Source: Tunicatimonas pelagia (GTDB lineage Bacteria; Bacteroidota; Bacteroidia; Cytophagales; Cyclobacteriaceae). Taken from it: a DNA stretch of 64,000 nucleotides. Below the pieces are notes generated by a model that was given only the letters and a program-made list of their open reading frames with translations, searched no databases and had not been told where the DNA came from. Where the stretch lies: contig NZ_CP120684.1 in NCBI RefSeq assembly GCF_030506325.1, positions 33,747 to 97,746 of the forward strand. Direction: 5' to 3'. This document shows positions 7,205 through 16,388 of the stretch, piece by piece; within the stretch, counting starts at the first letter, position 1, and every line of letters starts with the position of its first letter. Both the position numbers and the translations under genes were made by a program.

Positions 7205-8755
7205 ATGCAATCTAAGACTTTAAGTCGCGCGTTTCTTTTGCTTTTACTTAAATCGAGTATACTTTTCGCTGCTCCATCTGTTTCATTGAGTTCAGCTATT
7301 AAAGAATCAATAACTATTGGCGAGAATGATACTTTGTTAGTTCAAGAACCTATATCAAGATGGAGTAAACTTAGAATGAAAGATGGTTCAGTGATTTTAC
7401 TAACAGGTATCTCTTCTTGGAATGTCGAAATTGATCGTGCAGAAATAGGTATAGGATGTCAAATTTTTGGAGTTGGGGAGCCTGGTGAAAATAGAACTCG
7501 AGCTCTAGATGGATCACAAGGGCCAGAATGTGGAAATGGCGTTCCTGGTCATAATGGTGAGCATGGTGGCAACGGTGGAGATGGGGTTAACATAAAGATG
7601 GTTTTAAATATTGTTCAGATAGGTAGCTTGAATATTGATGTGAGTGGAGGAGACGGCGGTGATGGTGGAGACGGTGGACATGGCGGACCCGGTGGGAATG
7701 CAGATGTTTCGAAGAATTGCAGAGGTGGCTTAGGTGGTGAAGGTGGGAATGGCGGAAACGGTGGGAGAGGTGGAAAAGGCGGCAATGTCGAGATATACTA
7801 TTCAGCTGCTGGAGAGGGTAGTAATGATCCAAATTTTGGCGATAATGGTATTAAGAACTCAATAAACATAGAGAATAAAGCTGGGGAAATTGGAATACCT
7901 GGTCGTGCAGGGGCTGGTGGACCAGGTGGTAAGCCTGCTAGAAATAAAATCGGCTTTGCGTACATTAGTAAAGGTGGTGGAAGCGGTGGCTCTAGAGGCG
8001 ACACTGGCATGGTACCCACGAGTAATATTGATGGTGAAACAAAAGTGATTCGGGTTGGTGACTTTGATTGTTTGGCTGATCAGGTAGGAAAAAGTAGAGC
8101 AATTCTGATTGGAAATTCTACGAATGACTCAACTGCAAAATTTAGGGAGCAAATTATTGAACTATACAATGTACTTAAAAGTAAGAACTATCAATTTAGT
8201 ACTATTGATACTATTTTCGACATATCTACTAATGATTTTCATCGATTAGTAGAGGATATACAGAAAGAAGCAGAGACTGAAGACAGTTATTTTATCTACA
8301 TTACAGGTCATGGGTACAAAAGTGATGATTTTGTGGGTATAAAATCACCTATTGGTAAAATCTATCTAGATGAACTATATTTTATCTTCAATAAACTGAA
8401 AGTTGATAAAATATTGTTATGCCTTAACGTTTGTCATGCGGGTAAGATTTTTGATAATCCTTTTCTTACCAGCAGTACCCCACAATTCTCTAACGCTAAG
8501 CAACCGATTGAAGTCTGTAATCATAGGGCCTATACCGTGATCACTAGTGGGTATGATGACGCAATGGTACCTGTAAAAGACTTTACTGATCAGTTTATAT
8601 TAAATCTGAGAAGGATGAAAGAATTTACCTTTACCTCGGAACAACTTTTCTCTTCTATGATTAGAGATTGGGGAAATAGCGATCAATATCCGATGCTTGG
8701 AAAAAATTACGATTACAGTTTAGGTGATTTCATATTCTTTAAATCTAGCCAATAA
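7205..8755 (+). CDS. Secreted Gly-rich protein with C-terminal caspase-fold domain
   Basis: 516 aa from the ATG at 7205, chosen because it gives a good signal peptide (basic start, RAFLLLLLKSSILFAAP); an earlier TTG would spoil it. After about 75 residues comes a low-complexity zone (about 90-275) dominated by GGxGG, GGNGG and GxPG repeats. The C-terminal 230 residues look like a C14/caspase-hemoglobinase domain: SRAILIGNS opens it, His369 lies in YITGHGY and Cys410 in LNVCHAG, at the expected spacing of about 40 residues. Peptidase activity is inferred from this dyad. It starts a plus-strand run with an exported partner 4 bp downstream. Fusion of a collagen-like linker to a caspase fold is unusual. 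Confidence 0.75.
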   Translation: MQSKTLSRAFLLLLLKSSILFAAPSVSLSSAIKESITIGENDTLLVQEPISRWSKLRMKDGSVILLTGISSWNVEIDRAEIGIGCQIFGVGEPGENRTRALDGSQGPECGNGVPGHNGEHGGNGGDGVNIKMVLNIVQIGSLNIDVSGGDGGDGGDGGHGGPGGNADVSKNCRGGLGGEGGNGGNGGRGGKGGNVEIYYSAAGEGSNDPNFGDNGIKNSINIENKAGEIGIPGRAGAGGPGGKPARNKIGFAYISKGGGSGGSRGDTGMVPTSNIDGETKVIRVGDFDCLADQVGKSRAILIGNSTNDSTAKFREQIIELYNVLKSKNYQFSTIDTIFDISTNDFHRLVEDIQKEAETEDSYFIYITGHGYKSDDFVGIKSPIGKIYLDELYFIFNKLKVDKILLCLNVCHAGKIFDNPFLTSSTPQFSNAKQPIEVCNHRAYTVITSGYDDAMVPVKDFTDQFILNLRRMKEFTFTSEQLFSSMIRDWGNSDQYPMLGKNYDYSLGDFIFFKSSQ

Positions 8756-8759
8756 GTCA

Positions 8760-9344
8760 ATGTTTAGAAATATCTTCTTAATTTTTTTCTTATCTATCTT
8801 GGTAACACCCTGTTATTCTCAAGATACTTCGGAGATTGATCTTAGTAAAATTAAGAAATTTACTAAGAGATTTAATAAGCGTAAATTTCTTGAGAGTATT
8901 GAGAAAAAGCGAGAAACTGTAGAGTCTGTTGTTAGAAGGTTGCAAAGACTTCCAGAAGATTATGATTTCTCAGTTTTTGAATCTGATTCTAGTATGATTG
9001 CTAATTACCAGTCTGTAAAGGAAGCATTCAATTCTACTCTAGATACAATGGCGACGGACATAAATTCTGTCAAAACAATTTTCGGATTTACATTTTTTGA
9101 TGCAAGTAAAAAATATGAAGATCAGTTAAGCGATGCCGAAAAGAAAGCGAACAACTTTATTGAGCAAGGGGAGGAGGAATTAAAAGGTAAAGTAGCTGGT
9201 GGTTTACTAGATTTGATTAAATGGGTTGTGGAGATATGGCCTTTGATAAAAAACCTTAATGATACCTATTTGGAACATGTTAAACCAATTATGGTAGAAA
9301 GAATTGAGCAGGAAAAGTTTAAGAACTGGGCTGAGATAATATAA
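8760..9344 (+). CDS. Small exported helical protein downstream of the caspase-like gene
   Basis: 194 aa from the ATG at 8760, which begins 4 bp after the previous stop and gives a clean signal peptide (hydrophobic FLIFFLSILVTPCYSQ, cleavage near residue 20). The remainder is highly charged and helical, with probable coiled coil (about 30-75 and 110-150) and a hydrophobic helix around 155-175. Not recognised. Tight spacing implies co-expression with the caspase-like protein, so it could be a partner, substrate or inhibitor. Confidence 0.65.
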   Translation: MFRNIFLIFFLSILVTPCYSQDTSEIDLSKIKKFTKRFNKRKFLESIEKKRETVESVVRRLQRLPEDYDFSVFESDSSMIANYQSVKEAFNSTLDTMATDINSVKTIFGFTFFDASKKYEDQLSDAEKKANNFIEQGEEELKGKVAGGLLDLIKWVVEIWPLIKNLNDTYLEHVKPIMVERIEQEKFKNWAEII

Positions 9345-9879
9345 AGAAGCAGTAGCTGAAAGTTACATAAGGACGATATGTAAATGAACATATGGTGTAG
9401 ATCTATTTCAGGGAATGACTTAATGTTTTGTAACTAAAATTATGTTAAATAAATTGAGCTTGAACTCATGTTCATGAAATTTTTTAGTGTTTGTTAGTTA
9501 CATATTCCGATTCCATCTTACTAAAGGGAAGTATGATGTTTCAATAGCATAAGAATAGAGTTGGGCTTTAAGTTCTCTACTTGAAAATCCTTATAAAACT
9601 CGTCTGGGTGCCAGCCACCGCTTATGCAGAGACACTTAAATTCCTGATTCCAAATAAAATTTCTTATTCTGTAACATTTTTGACATTGCATTTTTAGGTT
9701 GGCTCGCTTAAATTCAACAAACCCTAAAATACAATGGTAAAAGAATTTACCGTCCTTGATTACACTTATCTTCCTTGGCTACACTAATCTCTATAGTGGA
9801 AGCGAAATTTCAATTATGCACCACCTACCTTATCAGTCACTCAATTATCAAACGCCAGTAGTATATGCCTTGTCAAATA
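9345..9879. other. AT-rich intergenic region
   Basis: About 535 bp with no supported gene. It contains AT-rich segments and short inverted repeats but no recognised RNA, terminator or element end. It separates the caspase-like pair from the lipoprotein gene, so the two may be expressed separately. Confidence 0.35.
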
Positions 9880-11883
9880 ATGAAATTATATTTTACGAAT
9901 GTTGTCTTTTCGTTTTGTCTTTCATTAGTAGTTTCTGTTACCGCTTGTAAAGTATTGAAAACGACAGAGAATTCGAGAGTAAATTCAGAAAACTCGAATT
10001 ATATCCACAAGATTGAACCGATTGAACAATCCATCCTGAACGTTTTGGACAGTGAGCTGAATCAGTTAACCCTCTTACATATTCAAGATAATTCTAGTTT
10101 TTTGGCCAAATCAATTCAGCTAATTGATTACCTAAATAAAATTCCCGTTTACCAGTTAGACCCTTTTGTTGAACTGATCCAGTCAAAGATTGAAATTTAT
10201 GGAGTTAATCCATACAGGTCAGTTTTATACGATTTAGTAATCAGATACAATAGGATAAAAACGGTTCAATCAAAAAATATCATTGAAAACCTAGCAAGCC
10301 AATATTACAAATATCCTGTAGAAATAGATTCTGTTTCTGAGATTGTCCTTAAGGACACGGATTTCATTGGTGTTTACGATAAAAATATTAGCGTGCTATC
10401 AGGAGAACTAATTTTTAGTCCTGTAGCCGAGCATTTCGATAATTTGAACATTTCTGAAAGTACAGATTTATTGGGATTGATTGAAAAAGCTTTTGATTTA
10501 TCTCCATGTTCCTCACAAAGAGATGATTTTGATATCAATTCTAATCCTGATCGGAGTCCCTTAAGTATAAGGGAAGTAGTGAATACTTCCGCTAAGAACA
10601 AAATGAATAGTGAGGAATATTCACAAAGAGAATCCGCTTTATGCAAGATTATAGAAAATCTAAATGCAGGTTTTGGACGCGGTGGAACATGCCTTTTAGC
10701 AGCTTTATCAAAATATAACAACACGAACAATGACTTACATAAAGCAGTACGTGAATTGGAGGATTCGTTTTCTTGTATCTTGGCAAATAACACCGGCCAA
10801 AATACCTACCCAAGTGAGCTTGAGAAAAAATCCGATATTCAATGGAAAGTAGATTTGAAAAAAAATGGAGGGGTAAGTATAAGCGGAACATTTGATGAAT
10901 GTGATTTTTATTGTAGCGACTCTGAAATATTATATGACGGGGAAGGTACTCCTGTTGGGGAGATAAGCACTACAACATACGGGGACTACTATCCGGGTAC
11001 AAGCATACGCCACGTATACGAAAAAACAAACAATAGGACAGGTGAGAGCACAGAGGTTATCCTTCATGAGAATGGCGATTTTTATTATAGGGAAACATAT
11101 GCAGATGGTTCGAAATACGTAGAGGTGAGAAAAATAAACGAAAAAACTGGTGCTGTCAAGCACTATCAAGGTCAATTTGATTCCACTGGCAGGCTTACGT
11201 ATGCACGAGAAAAAGTCGGTAAGAACAAATATAAAGTATATGCAATCGTAGAGGTCGATGGAGAGGAGGAAACCTGGTCATGGTACGAAGATGAGGAAGG
11301 TAATCCCATTCCGGCTCCTCAGACGTCAGATGCAGATGAAAATAACCCGGCAGAAAACGATAACATACCTGAGGAATCTCCGAGGCCAGATCCATTTTCC
11401 TCGTCAGAAAATTGCCGCCCGTCAAGTTTGCCGAATGATGAGCCCTTTGGTAGGTTTCGCGATTTCACAATGCCCACTCCCGATTATTCGGGCGAGGATA
11501 GAGGTTACAGTGAATTACTGAATGATATTAATGAGTGCCTCGCCCCTAGTGATGCAATTACAAATCAAGCTAGTTGCGACTTATTAATTAGATGCCCTTA
11601 TGATAATTGTGATTGCGCATTGACAGGTTCGCTAACTGACCTGGACAATAGTTTCTATAGTAATTGCGATGAATTAATAAGATGTCCGGAAGGATCTTTT
11701 TTAAATTCTGAATGCAATTGTGTAGAATATGGCTTGGTGGGTGGATTTGAACTGAGAAGAGATAACTTATCTATTCCTGCTATTGAGAAGTTCAGTGTAA
11801 ATGGCCAAAATCAATTTAATTTTAGCTTTATTCAAAATCGCTTTGAGTCAATTCAAGATAGTTTACTAATTAGAGTGGAATAA
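9880..11883 (+). CDS. Large Cys-rich lipoprotein of unknown function
   Basis: 667 aa from the ATG at 9880 (a second ATG lies 15 bp upstream). The N-terminus has a lipoprotein signal with lipobox SVTAC near residue 23. The middle (about 330-470) is a run of strand-forming repeats of the type YADGSKYVEVRKIN/VGKNKYKVYAI, resembling antitoxin-like or wall-associated beta repeats. It is followed by a Pro/Glu-rich linker and a Cys-rich C-terminal zone with repeated CDxLIRCP segments. It probably sits on the outer membrane surface. The family is not recognised. Same strand as the secreted caspase-like gene but 535 bp away. Confidence 0.6.
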   Translation: MKLYFTNVVFSFCLSLVVSVTACKVLKTTENSRVNSENSNYIHKIEPIEQSILNVLDSELNQLTLLHIQDNSSFLAKSIQLIDYLNKIPVYQLDPFVELIQSKIEIYGVNPYRSVLYDLVIRYNRIKTVQSKNIIENLASQYYKYPVEIDSVSEIVLKDTDFIGVYDKNISVLSGELIFSPVAEHFDNLNISESTDLLGLIEKAFDLSPCSSQRDDFDINSNPDRSPLSIREVVNTSAKNKMNSEEYSQRESALCKIIENLNAGFGRGGTCLLAALSKYNNTNNDLHKAVRELEDSFSCILANNTGQNTYPSELEKKSDIQWKVDLKKNGGVSISGTFDECDFYCSDSEILYDGEGTPVGEISTTTYGDYYPGTSIRHVYEKTNNRTGESTEVILHENGDFYYRETYADGSKYVEVRKINEKTGAVKHYQGQFDSTGRLTYAREKVGKNKYKVYAIVEVDGEEETWSWYEDEEGNPIPAPQTSDADENNPAENDNIPEESPRPDPFSSSENCRPSSLPNDEPFGRFRDFTMPTPDYSGEDRGYSELLNDINECLAPSDAITNQASCDLLIRCPYDNCDCALTGSLTDLDNSFYSNCDELIRCPEGSFLNSECNCVEYGLVGGFELRRDNLSIPAIEKFSVNGQNQFNFSFIQNRFESIQDSLLIRVE

Positions 11884-12403
11884 AAGTTTCATCGTAATTA
11901 AGGCTTCGTCCATTACGAAAAGCATAACGCCCATTTATGCTGACGGAACCAATCTTTAAACCTAATACAACTCCAATCATGTTGGGATTAAATAACAAAA
12001 GTTTTTTAGCCCAATGGCGGATTTTACTCGATTGCTTGCCATACCTCTAATTGAACATAACCGAAGTTTCGATAGAAACTTTTCCCCAAACGACCCCTAT
12101 ATATTGAATTACGTTCAGTTCCACAAGCTAAGCTTTCCTAGTTTTATTGGTGGTCCAGCTATTTTAGGAAAGGATGAAGCGCCTACTCGTGTTGCGCAAG
12201 CATACGGCACATTATAAACAGAATCACTTCAGAGCGTTGGTGTTAATTTTTACCTTTATCAAAATAACTAGCGATAACATTTACTTATCAATAGTTATTT
12301 TTCGCTGAATACTTGTTCTTCGCCTCGAGCTTTCGTAGCTTATGAACACTTGAATTACGGGTCTCTCAATGACCGATCAGCCAACCACGATACTTATACT
12401 TAT
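11884..12403. other. Intergenic region with a weak 67-codon frame
   Basis: About 520 bp. An open frame at 12014-12217 (+) has ordinary composition but no start signal or relatives I recognise, and I do not call it. No element ends or RNA genes seen. Confidence 0.3.
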
Positions 12404-12745
12404 ATGGATACTACGTTCTTTCTCCAAAACTTTGCCTGGTCAGGTAGCATTGAGCCTCACCAGCTAGATCGCCTTTCAGCGTTGCGCGAATCGCTACTGG
12501 CTGACGGACGGATCGGTCGACTAGCTGCTACCGAGGATTATCGGCTTGAACCTACTAACGCGGATCTTGATTTGTTACGGTCCGCCCAGCAGCGCTTGTT
12601 CTTTCGATTTCCATCCTTGAATTTTAAGCAGTCTTTACTATTAGTGAAGACTGTGCGAAACTATAATATTGAGGTTACGTGTGAGGATGCAATTCCCGAG
12701 GAATTTAAACGGAACCTGAAAGTAGCTCAAGGATTTTTTCATTAA
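12404..12745 (+). CDS. Hypothetical protein (113 aa)
   Basis: Start taken at the ATG at 12404; an upstream TTG (12350) is in frame but implausible. The protein is helical and soluble (LDRLSALRESLLADGRIG, FKQSLLLVKTVRNYN). Not recognised. It begins a plus-strand cluster that includes a tyrosine recombinase, so it may be part of the recombinase's mobile unit. Confidence 0.5.
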   Translation: MDTTFFLQNFAWSGSIEPHQLDRLSALRESLLADGRIGRLAATEDYRLEPTNADLDLLRSAQQRLFFRFPSLNFKQSLLLVKTVRNYNIEVTCEDAIPEEFKRNLKVAQGFFH

Positions 12746-12815
12746 TCAAAATTTACCATTCAACAGGATAAGTAGATAGAGGCTTTATTATGCCCCATGT
12801 AACAACAGTGAGCTC

Positions 12816-13232
12816 ATGAAACACCCTAGTCCTGAAGCCCGAAAAAATCAAGCCGAATTCTTGAGAAACTGCCCACCCGAGCAGCGAGCCTTCTTTGAGC
12901 AAAATTTCCGTGTGGGCAATGCTGCCTATCTATATCATCAGCAGGCTCTCATTCTGGAAGAGCCAACTGAAGAGGACTTCCAACATTGGTTAGAAGGGCT
13001 GCCCGAGAATATCCGGCGCAATAAAGAGGCTGAGGGTTTTGAAAAATGCCGAACCCACGTTCCTTTCACCCGGCACGTGATGGAAAGAAGGGATATCGGG
13101 ATGGATGATTGGATGAAGAGGAACCTTTCGGATGAAGATTATAATTTCTGGCAGCAGAGCGGCCAAGGCAATGTGCCTGTTCCAATTTCCGATGAAAAGA
13201 AAGGTGCTACATCGAGTAATGAACCGAAGTAA
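12816..13232 (+). CDS. Hypothetical protein upstream of the recombinase (138 aa)
   Basis: Not recognised. A charged, helical protein with many aromatic residues and a disordered C-terminus (DEKKGATSSNEPK). Its stop is 2 bp before the GTG of the tyrosine recombinase gene, so the two are almost certainly co-translated. It may be an accessory factor of the recombinase, but no motif shows this. Confidence 0.55.
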   Translation: MKHPSPEARKNQAEFLRNCPPEQRAFFEQNFRVGNAAYLYHQQALILEEPTEEDFQHWLEGLPENIRRNKEAEGFEKCRTHVPFTRHVMERRDIGMDDWMKRNLSDEDYNFWQQSGQGNVPVPISDEKKGATSSNEPK

Positions 13233-13234
13233 CC

Positions 13235-14227
13235 GTGAGTTCAACCGGCAAGAATAACGTACCTGATATCCCTGTCCGAATTTCTAAACCTTCTCCGGCA
13301 GTAACGGCCACGGCCGCGCGCTTTCTGCGAATTGGCATTGAAAAATCAGGGAATACCGTTCGTGCATACCAAGGGGATCTGAATTGTTACACACGCTGGT
13401 GCGAGAATCAGAGAGTTCCCCCTTTTCCAGCCACCGCCGACCAGGTAGTAAACTACATTAGTGATCTGGCGGATCGATATAAGGTGGCCACTCTCCAACG
13501 TCGGCTAGCTATGCTTTCGTCATTCCATGAACTTCAGGGAATGGAAAGCCCGACGTCTAGCAAACTGGTTCGAACGGCCATGGACGGGATAAAGCGCTCA
13601 TTAGGTATCAAGCAGCATCAGGCCCCGGCGTTCACCCTGGAAACTTTCCAGAAAGTGCTGCTGTCTTTGGACGAGAGCGTGAACAGTCAGCTCAGAGATA
13701 AAGTTGTGCTGCTGCTAGGTTTTACCGGGGCGTTCAGACGCGGTGAATTGGTTGCTCTGAATGTGGATGACTTGAATTTTGATGAAGAAGGTATTCTCAT
13801 CGATGTACGGCGTAGTAAAACGGATCAGTTGGCCGCTGGTCAACTGAAGGCAATCTTCTATGCTTCCCACCCAGGGCTCTGCCCGGTCCGGACTACCAAA
13901 CGGTACCTACAACGGATTACTGAATGTGGGGCTATGCCCGATGAGCCGGGAGCCTCGCCCCTACTGCTCCGGATGCGTCGAGGAGATCGGTTCGGGCTTC
14001 AGCGGCTCACCGATCAGACGGTGAACCTGATTGTAGCTAAGCATTTCGGAAACCATTTCTCAGCTCATACCCTACGGGCTAGCTTTGTGACTGTATCAAA
14101 AAAGAATGGAGCTAGTAATTCGGAGATCATGGCGCAAACCCATCATAAGACCGAAGCCATGATTCGTAGGTATACTCGTTTTGAGGATGCCCGGAGCCAT
14201 AATGCTGGGACAAAATTGGGATTGTAG
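13235..14227 (+). CDS. Tyrosine recombinase / integrase
   Basis: 330 aa from a GTG at 13235. The N-terminal SAM-like core-binding domain (about 25-115) contains NTVRAYQGDLNCYTRWC; the catalytic domain (about 130-325) shows GAFRRGEL (Arg168 or 169), HTLR (His278, Arg281), THHK (His303/304) and the nucleophile Tyr313 in RRYTRF. The set is complete, so it should be active. It cuts and rejoins DNA at specific sites, for example for plasmid dimer resolution or gene-cassette integration. No tRNA or obvious attachment site is adjacent. It is coupled to a 138-aa gene upstream. Confidence 0.92.
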   Translation: MSSTGKNNVPDIPVRISKPSPAVTATAARFLRIGIEKSGNTVRAYQGDLNCYTRWCENQRVPPFPATADQVVNYISDLADRYKVATLQRRLAMLSSFHELQGMESPTSSKLVRTAMDGIKRSLGIKQHQAPAFTLETFQKVLLSLDESVNSQLRDKVVLLLGFTGAFRRGELVALNVDDLNFDEEGILIDVRRSKTDQLAAGQLKAIFYASHPGLCPVRTTKRYLQRITECGAMPDEPGASPLLLRMRRGDRFGLQRLTDQTVNLIVAKHFGNHFSAHTLRASFVTVSKKNGASNSEIMAQTHHKTEAMIRRYTRFEDARSHNAGTKLGL

Positions 14228-14241
14228 TTTAAGATGAAATA

Positions 14242-14907
14242 ATGATTCAGAAAAGTAAAATTAAAGCCACAGAAGTAATTGCAATTGTTGTAGCTCTAGC
14301 TGGAGTAGTCGTGGGAATCCTCACCTATCTAAATCAAGAGGGGAATAAAAAAGGTTCAGAAGAAGACCCAATCGTTGTTCGACACTTAGAATCTCGTAAA
14401 GATGATCAAAATTTTAAGATTACTAGAAACTCAATAGGTGGTGTTAAAGTGGGGATGGAATCCGAAGAAGCGAACGAATTATACAGAGGATATGAATTCA
14501 AATCAGATTATCATATGGGCGGCATTTTGACTACAATATCTAAAAACGACACGAGTATTGTTAACTGGTACGCAGATGATCAGGAAAAGATAACCTGGAT
14601 ATCAACCTACAATACAGATTTTGAGTTATTTAATGGATTGAAAGTCGGTGCGGATTTAGGAACCTATTTCTCTGTATATCAAAATGAACAGAGATTATTT
14701 TATGATTTTCACGATAATAAGTTTTTTCTTAAACCGTACGATATGAACTCTAAACTTAGAGTAACTTGGTTCTACGTTGATGTATTAGATGAAGAATATC
14801 TGTTTACCAATGTTAAGGATTATTTTGGCGAACTCTACTATGATGTTAGCAAACATGGTGTCCCTGAAGGATCAATCTCTGGAATATTGATGACCGTGGA
14901 AAAATGA
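14242..14907 (+). CDS. Single-pass membrane protein, unknown
   Basis: 221 aa. One N-terminal membrane segment (about residues 9-28, VIAIVVALAGVVVGILTYL) follows a basic cytoplasmic start, leaving a roughly 190-residue exported domain rich in Tyr, Phe and Asp with predicted strands. Not recognised. It starts 14 bp after the recombinase stop, on the same strand, and may be a cargo gene or unrelated. Confidence 0.55.
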   Translation: MIQKSKIKATEVIAIVVALAGVVVGILTYLNQEGNKKGSEEDPIVVRHLESRKDDQNFKITRNSIGGVKVGMESEEANELYRGYEFKSDYHMGGILTTISKNDTSIVNWYADDQEKITWISTYNTDFELFNGLKVGADLGTYFSVYQNEQRLFYDFHDNKFFLKPYDMNSKLRVTWFYVDVLDEEYLFTNVKDYFGELYYDVSKHGVPEGSISGILMTVEK

Positions 14908-15072
14908 GTCCAAATATTTTTTAATAATTGATTAACATAACTTTAACTATATCACAAAAATTCGAGCACAGAAACAGGGCTGCGCTGTACAAATATTAAG
15001 TGTCCAATCCGGAAAGGGCAACTAGAAGGAGAAGAAGCTTTTCCAGAACATGAGATTTTTATATCTGAAAAT

Positions 15073-15088
15073 ATTTCTAAGTAGAAAT
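15073..15088. promoter_or_regulatory. 16-bp palindrome upstream of the second DUF932 gene
   Basis: ATTTCTA-AG-TAGAAAT, a perfect 7-2-7 dyad 53 bp before the ATG. The same 7-bp arms recur at 16058-16073 and, with one change, at 16158-16173, on the other side of the gene. This is a plausible operator for a dimeric regulator. Confidence 0.6.
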
Positions 15089-15140
15089 TTGCATAGCTGT
15101 AAACAAATTATGATATTGATTAGTAAATCATCCTTTTCTA

Positions 15141-15989
15141 ATGAAAGATACCACACTGCAATATCACTCATCATTGGACGAAATTTGCTTTCCTGTTGAC
15201 AAGCGGCCGGTGGCTGATTTATTTCCTGACTACGACTTTGCAGACGACCTTACCCATGCAGTTTATCGCACCGACGAAACAGCTACAAAAATTCTACAAT
15301 TGTGCCCAGACAGCTACGAGCTGATCCCTAATGAAAAACTTCTCGCCCCCCTGGTTGAAGGGCTAGATCACCGATTTGGTAGTGAAGGCTATGAGGCATT
15401 AATTCGGAGCTACGATGACCGTAGATTTTATCTTTCATTTACGATCAAAGAAGAGTATTCAATCGCTAAAAAGGACAAACTACGCCCGCGTATTGAAATT
15501 CGGAATAGCTATGATGGCTCTATGCGCCAAACGGTTTCACTGTCCTTCTATCGATTGATTTGTAGTAATGGTATGATGGGCATGTCGGAAGTGATTGCCA
15601 GTAGCACTAAGCACCGTACTGGTGCCCAATTACCAGACTATGAATTAGTGTTTGATGAATTAGAGGATATATCCTACCGCGTTGAGCGTTTTAAGCGTAT
15701 GACTGATCGTAGGGTTACTCCCGATGAGTTGGAAGAGATTACTGAAATTATACGAAAGCGTAAGCAGTTGAAGTATCCAGCTATCCTCGTTGACCAGGCC
15801 CCCATTATCGCGGAGAAAGAAGCAGCACAATTAGGCGTTCCTCTGAATAGCTGGTTAGTGTACAATGGTTTCAATCACGCGCTTTATCATTCTCGTGGAA
15901 AACTATTACCTGATGAGCGCGAACGAATTGATCGTAATGTGCTTAGAACAATGCAACAACATTGGAAGCTTCCTTCTAACATACAATAG
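15141..15989 (+). CDS. DUF932-type plasmid protein, shorter paralogue
   Basis: 282 aa. It shares with DUF932 proteins the block RIEIRNSYDGS followed by QTVSLSFYRLICSNGM (about residues 116-147), then a helical C-terminus. It is about 115 residues shorter than the DUF932 gene at 4627-5817 and diverged from it, so it is a separate acquisition rather than a recent duplicate. Cytoplasmic; function unknown. It is flanked on both sides by copies of an ATTTCTA-nn-TAGAAAT palindrome. Confidence 0.7.
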   Translation: MKDTTLQYHSSLDEICFPVDKRPVADLFPDYDFADDLTHAVYRTDETATKILQLCPDSYELIPNEKLLAPLVEGLDHRFGSEGYEALIRSYDDRRFYLSFTIKEEYSIAKKDKLRPRIEIRNSYDGSMRQTVSLSFYRLICSNGMMGMSEVIASSTKHRTGAQLPDYELVFDELEDISYRVERFKRMTDRRVTPDELEEITEIIRKRKQLKYPAILVDQAPIIAEKEAAQLGVPLNSWLVYNGFNHALYHSRGKLLPDERERIDRNVLRTMQQHWKLPSNIQ

Positions 15990-16054
15990 CACCCTATCGG
16001 TAAACCCTACAGAATTTCATACGAATTGTTATTTTGAAAATTTTTCTACTTTTT

Positions 16055-16076
16055 AAAATTTCTAATTAGAAATTTT
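16055..16076. promoter_or_regulatory. Palindrome downstream of the second DUF932 gene
   Basis: A perfect 22-bp palindrome containing ATTTCTA-AT-TAGAAAT (16058-16073), the same arms as the site upstream of the gene at 15073. It lies in a very AT-rich stretch. It could be an operator or a partition/replication-type site. Confidence 0.55.
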
Positions 16077-16157
16077 TGCAATTGCTATATATCCGTGACT
16101 CGCATAAATTGTGTATTCTGTAAAAATTATTAGTTGTCAATTTTTATATTTATAAAT

Positions 16158-16173
16158 ATTTCCAGTTAGAAAT
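16158..16173. promoter_or_regulatory. Degenerate third palindrome copy
   Basis: ATTTCCA-GT-TAGAAAT, one mismatch from the 7-2-7 motif, starting exactly 100 bp after the previous copy. In an AT-rich, gene-free stretch (15990-16786), which otherwise holds a gene fragment and a Tn3 end. Confidence 0.4.
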
Positions 16174-16248
16174 CCTTCTGTTCAGCCATTATATTTTGAC
16201 CGCCGGATTGTGGTCATACGATTACTTGCCATACCCTGTAATGACTTG

Positions 16249-16388
16249 CTAGTTGTTGCTACTTTTTAGTAGCTTAACATATCGGCATTGCTGCTGCCAG
16301 ATAGTCGGGAAATCACGCTGTGCTTCATTCGTGAAACTATCGAATAGACTTAGCCACTCATTCTGTGCCAGCTCACCCCTGATGCCGT
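16249..16388 (-). pseudogene. C-terminal fragment of an unknown gene cut by a Tn3-family end
   Basis: On the minus strand an open frame of 44 codons enters from the Tn3-family terminal repeat at 16389 and ends in TAG at 16249-16251. It encodes a Trp/Gln-rich helical tail (GELAQNEWLSLFDSF...). It has no start outside the repeat, so it looks like the tail of a gene disrupted by insertion. The truncated 71-aa gene abutting the other outer end (34342-34557) lies on the same strand in the right order, but a simple join of the two flanks does not restore one frame. Confidence 0.4.

Noticed and set aside
7460..8000. Gly-rich tandem codons as a CRISPR or DNA repeat array
   Set aside because: The periodicity is at codon level (GGx) without fixed repeat and spacer units.
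7587..8019. Minus-strand His/Pro-rich frames opposite the Gly-rich zone
   Set aside because: They mirror the GGN repeats of the caspase-like gene; low-complexity shadow frames.
12014..12217. 67-codon plus-strand gene
   Set aside because: No ribosome-binding signal or recognisable relatives; composition is not distinctive.
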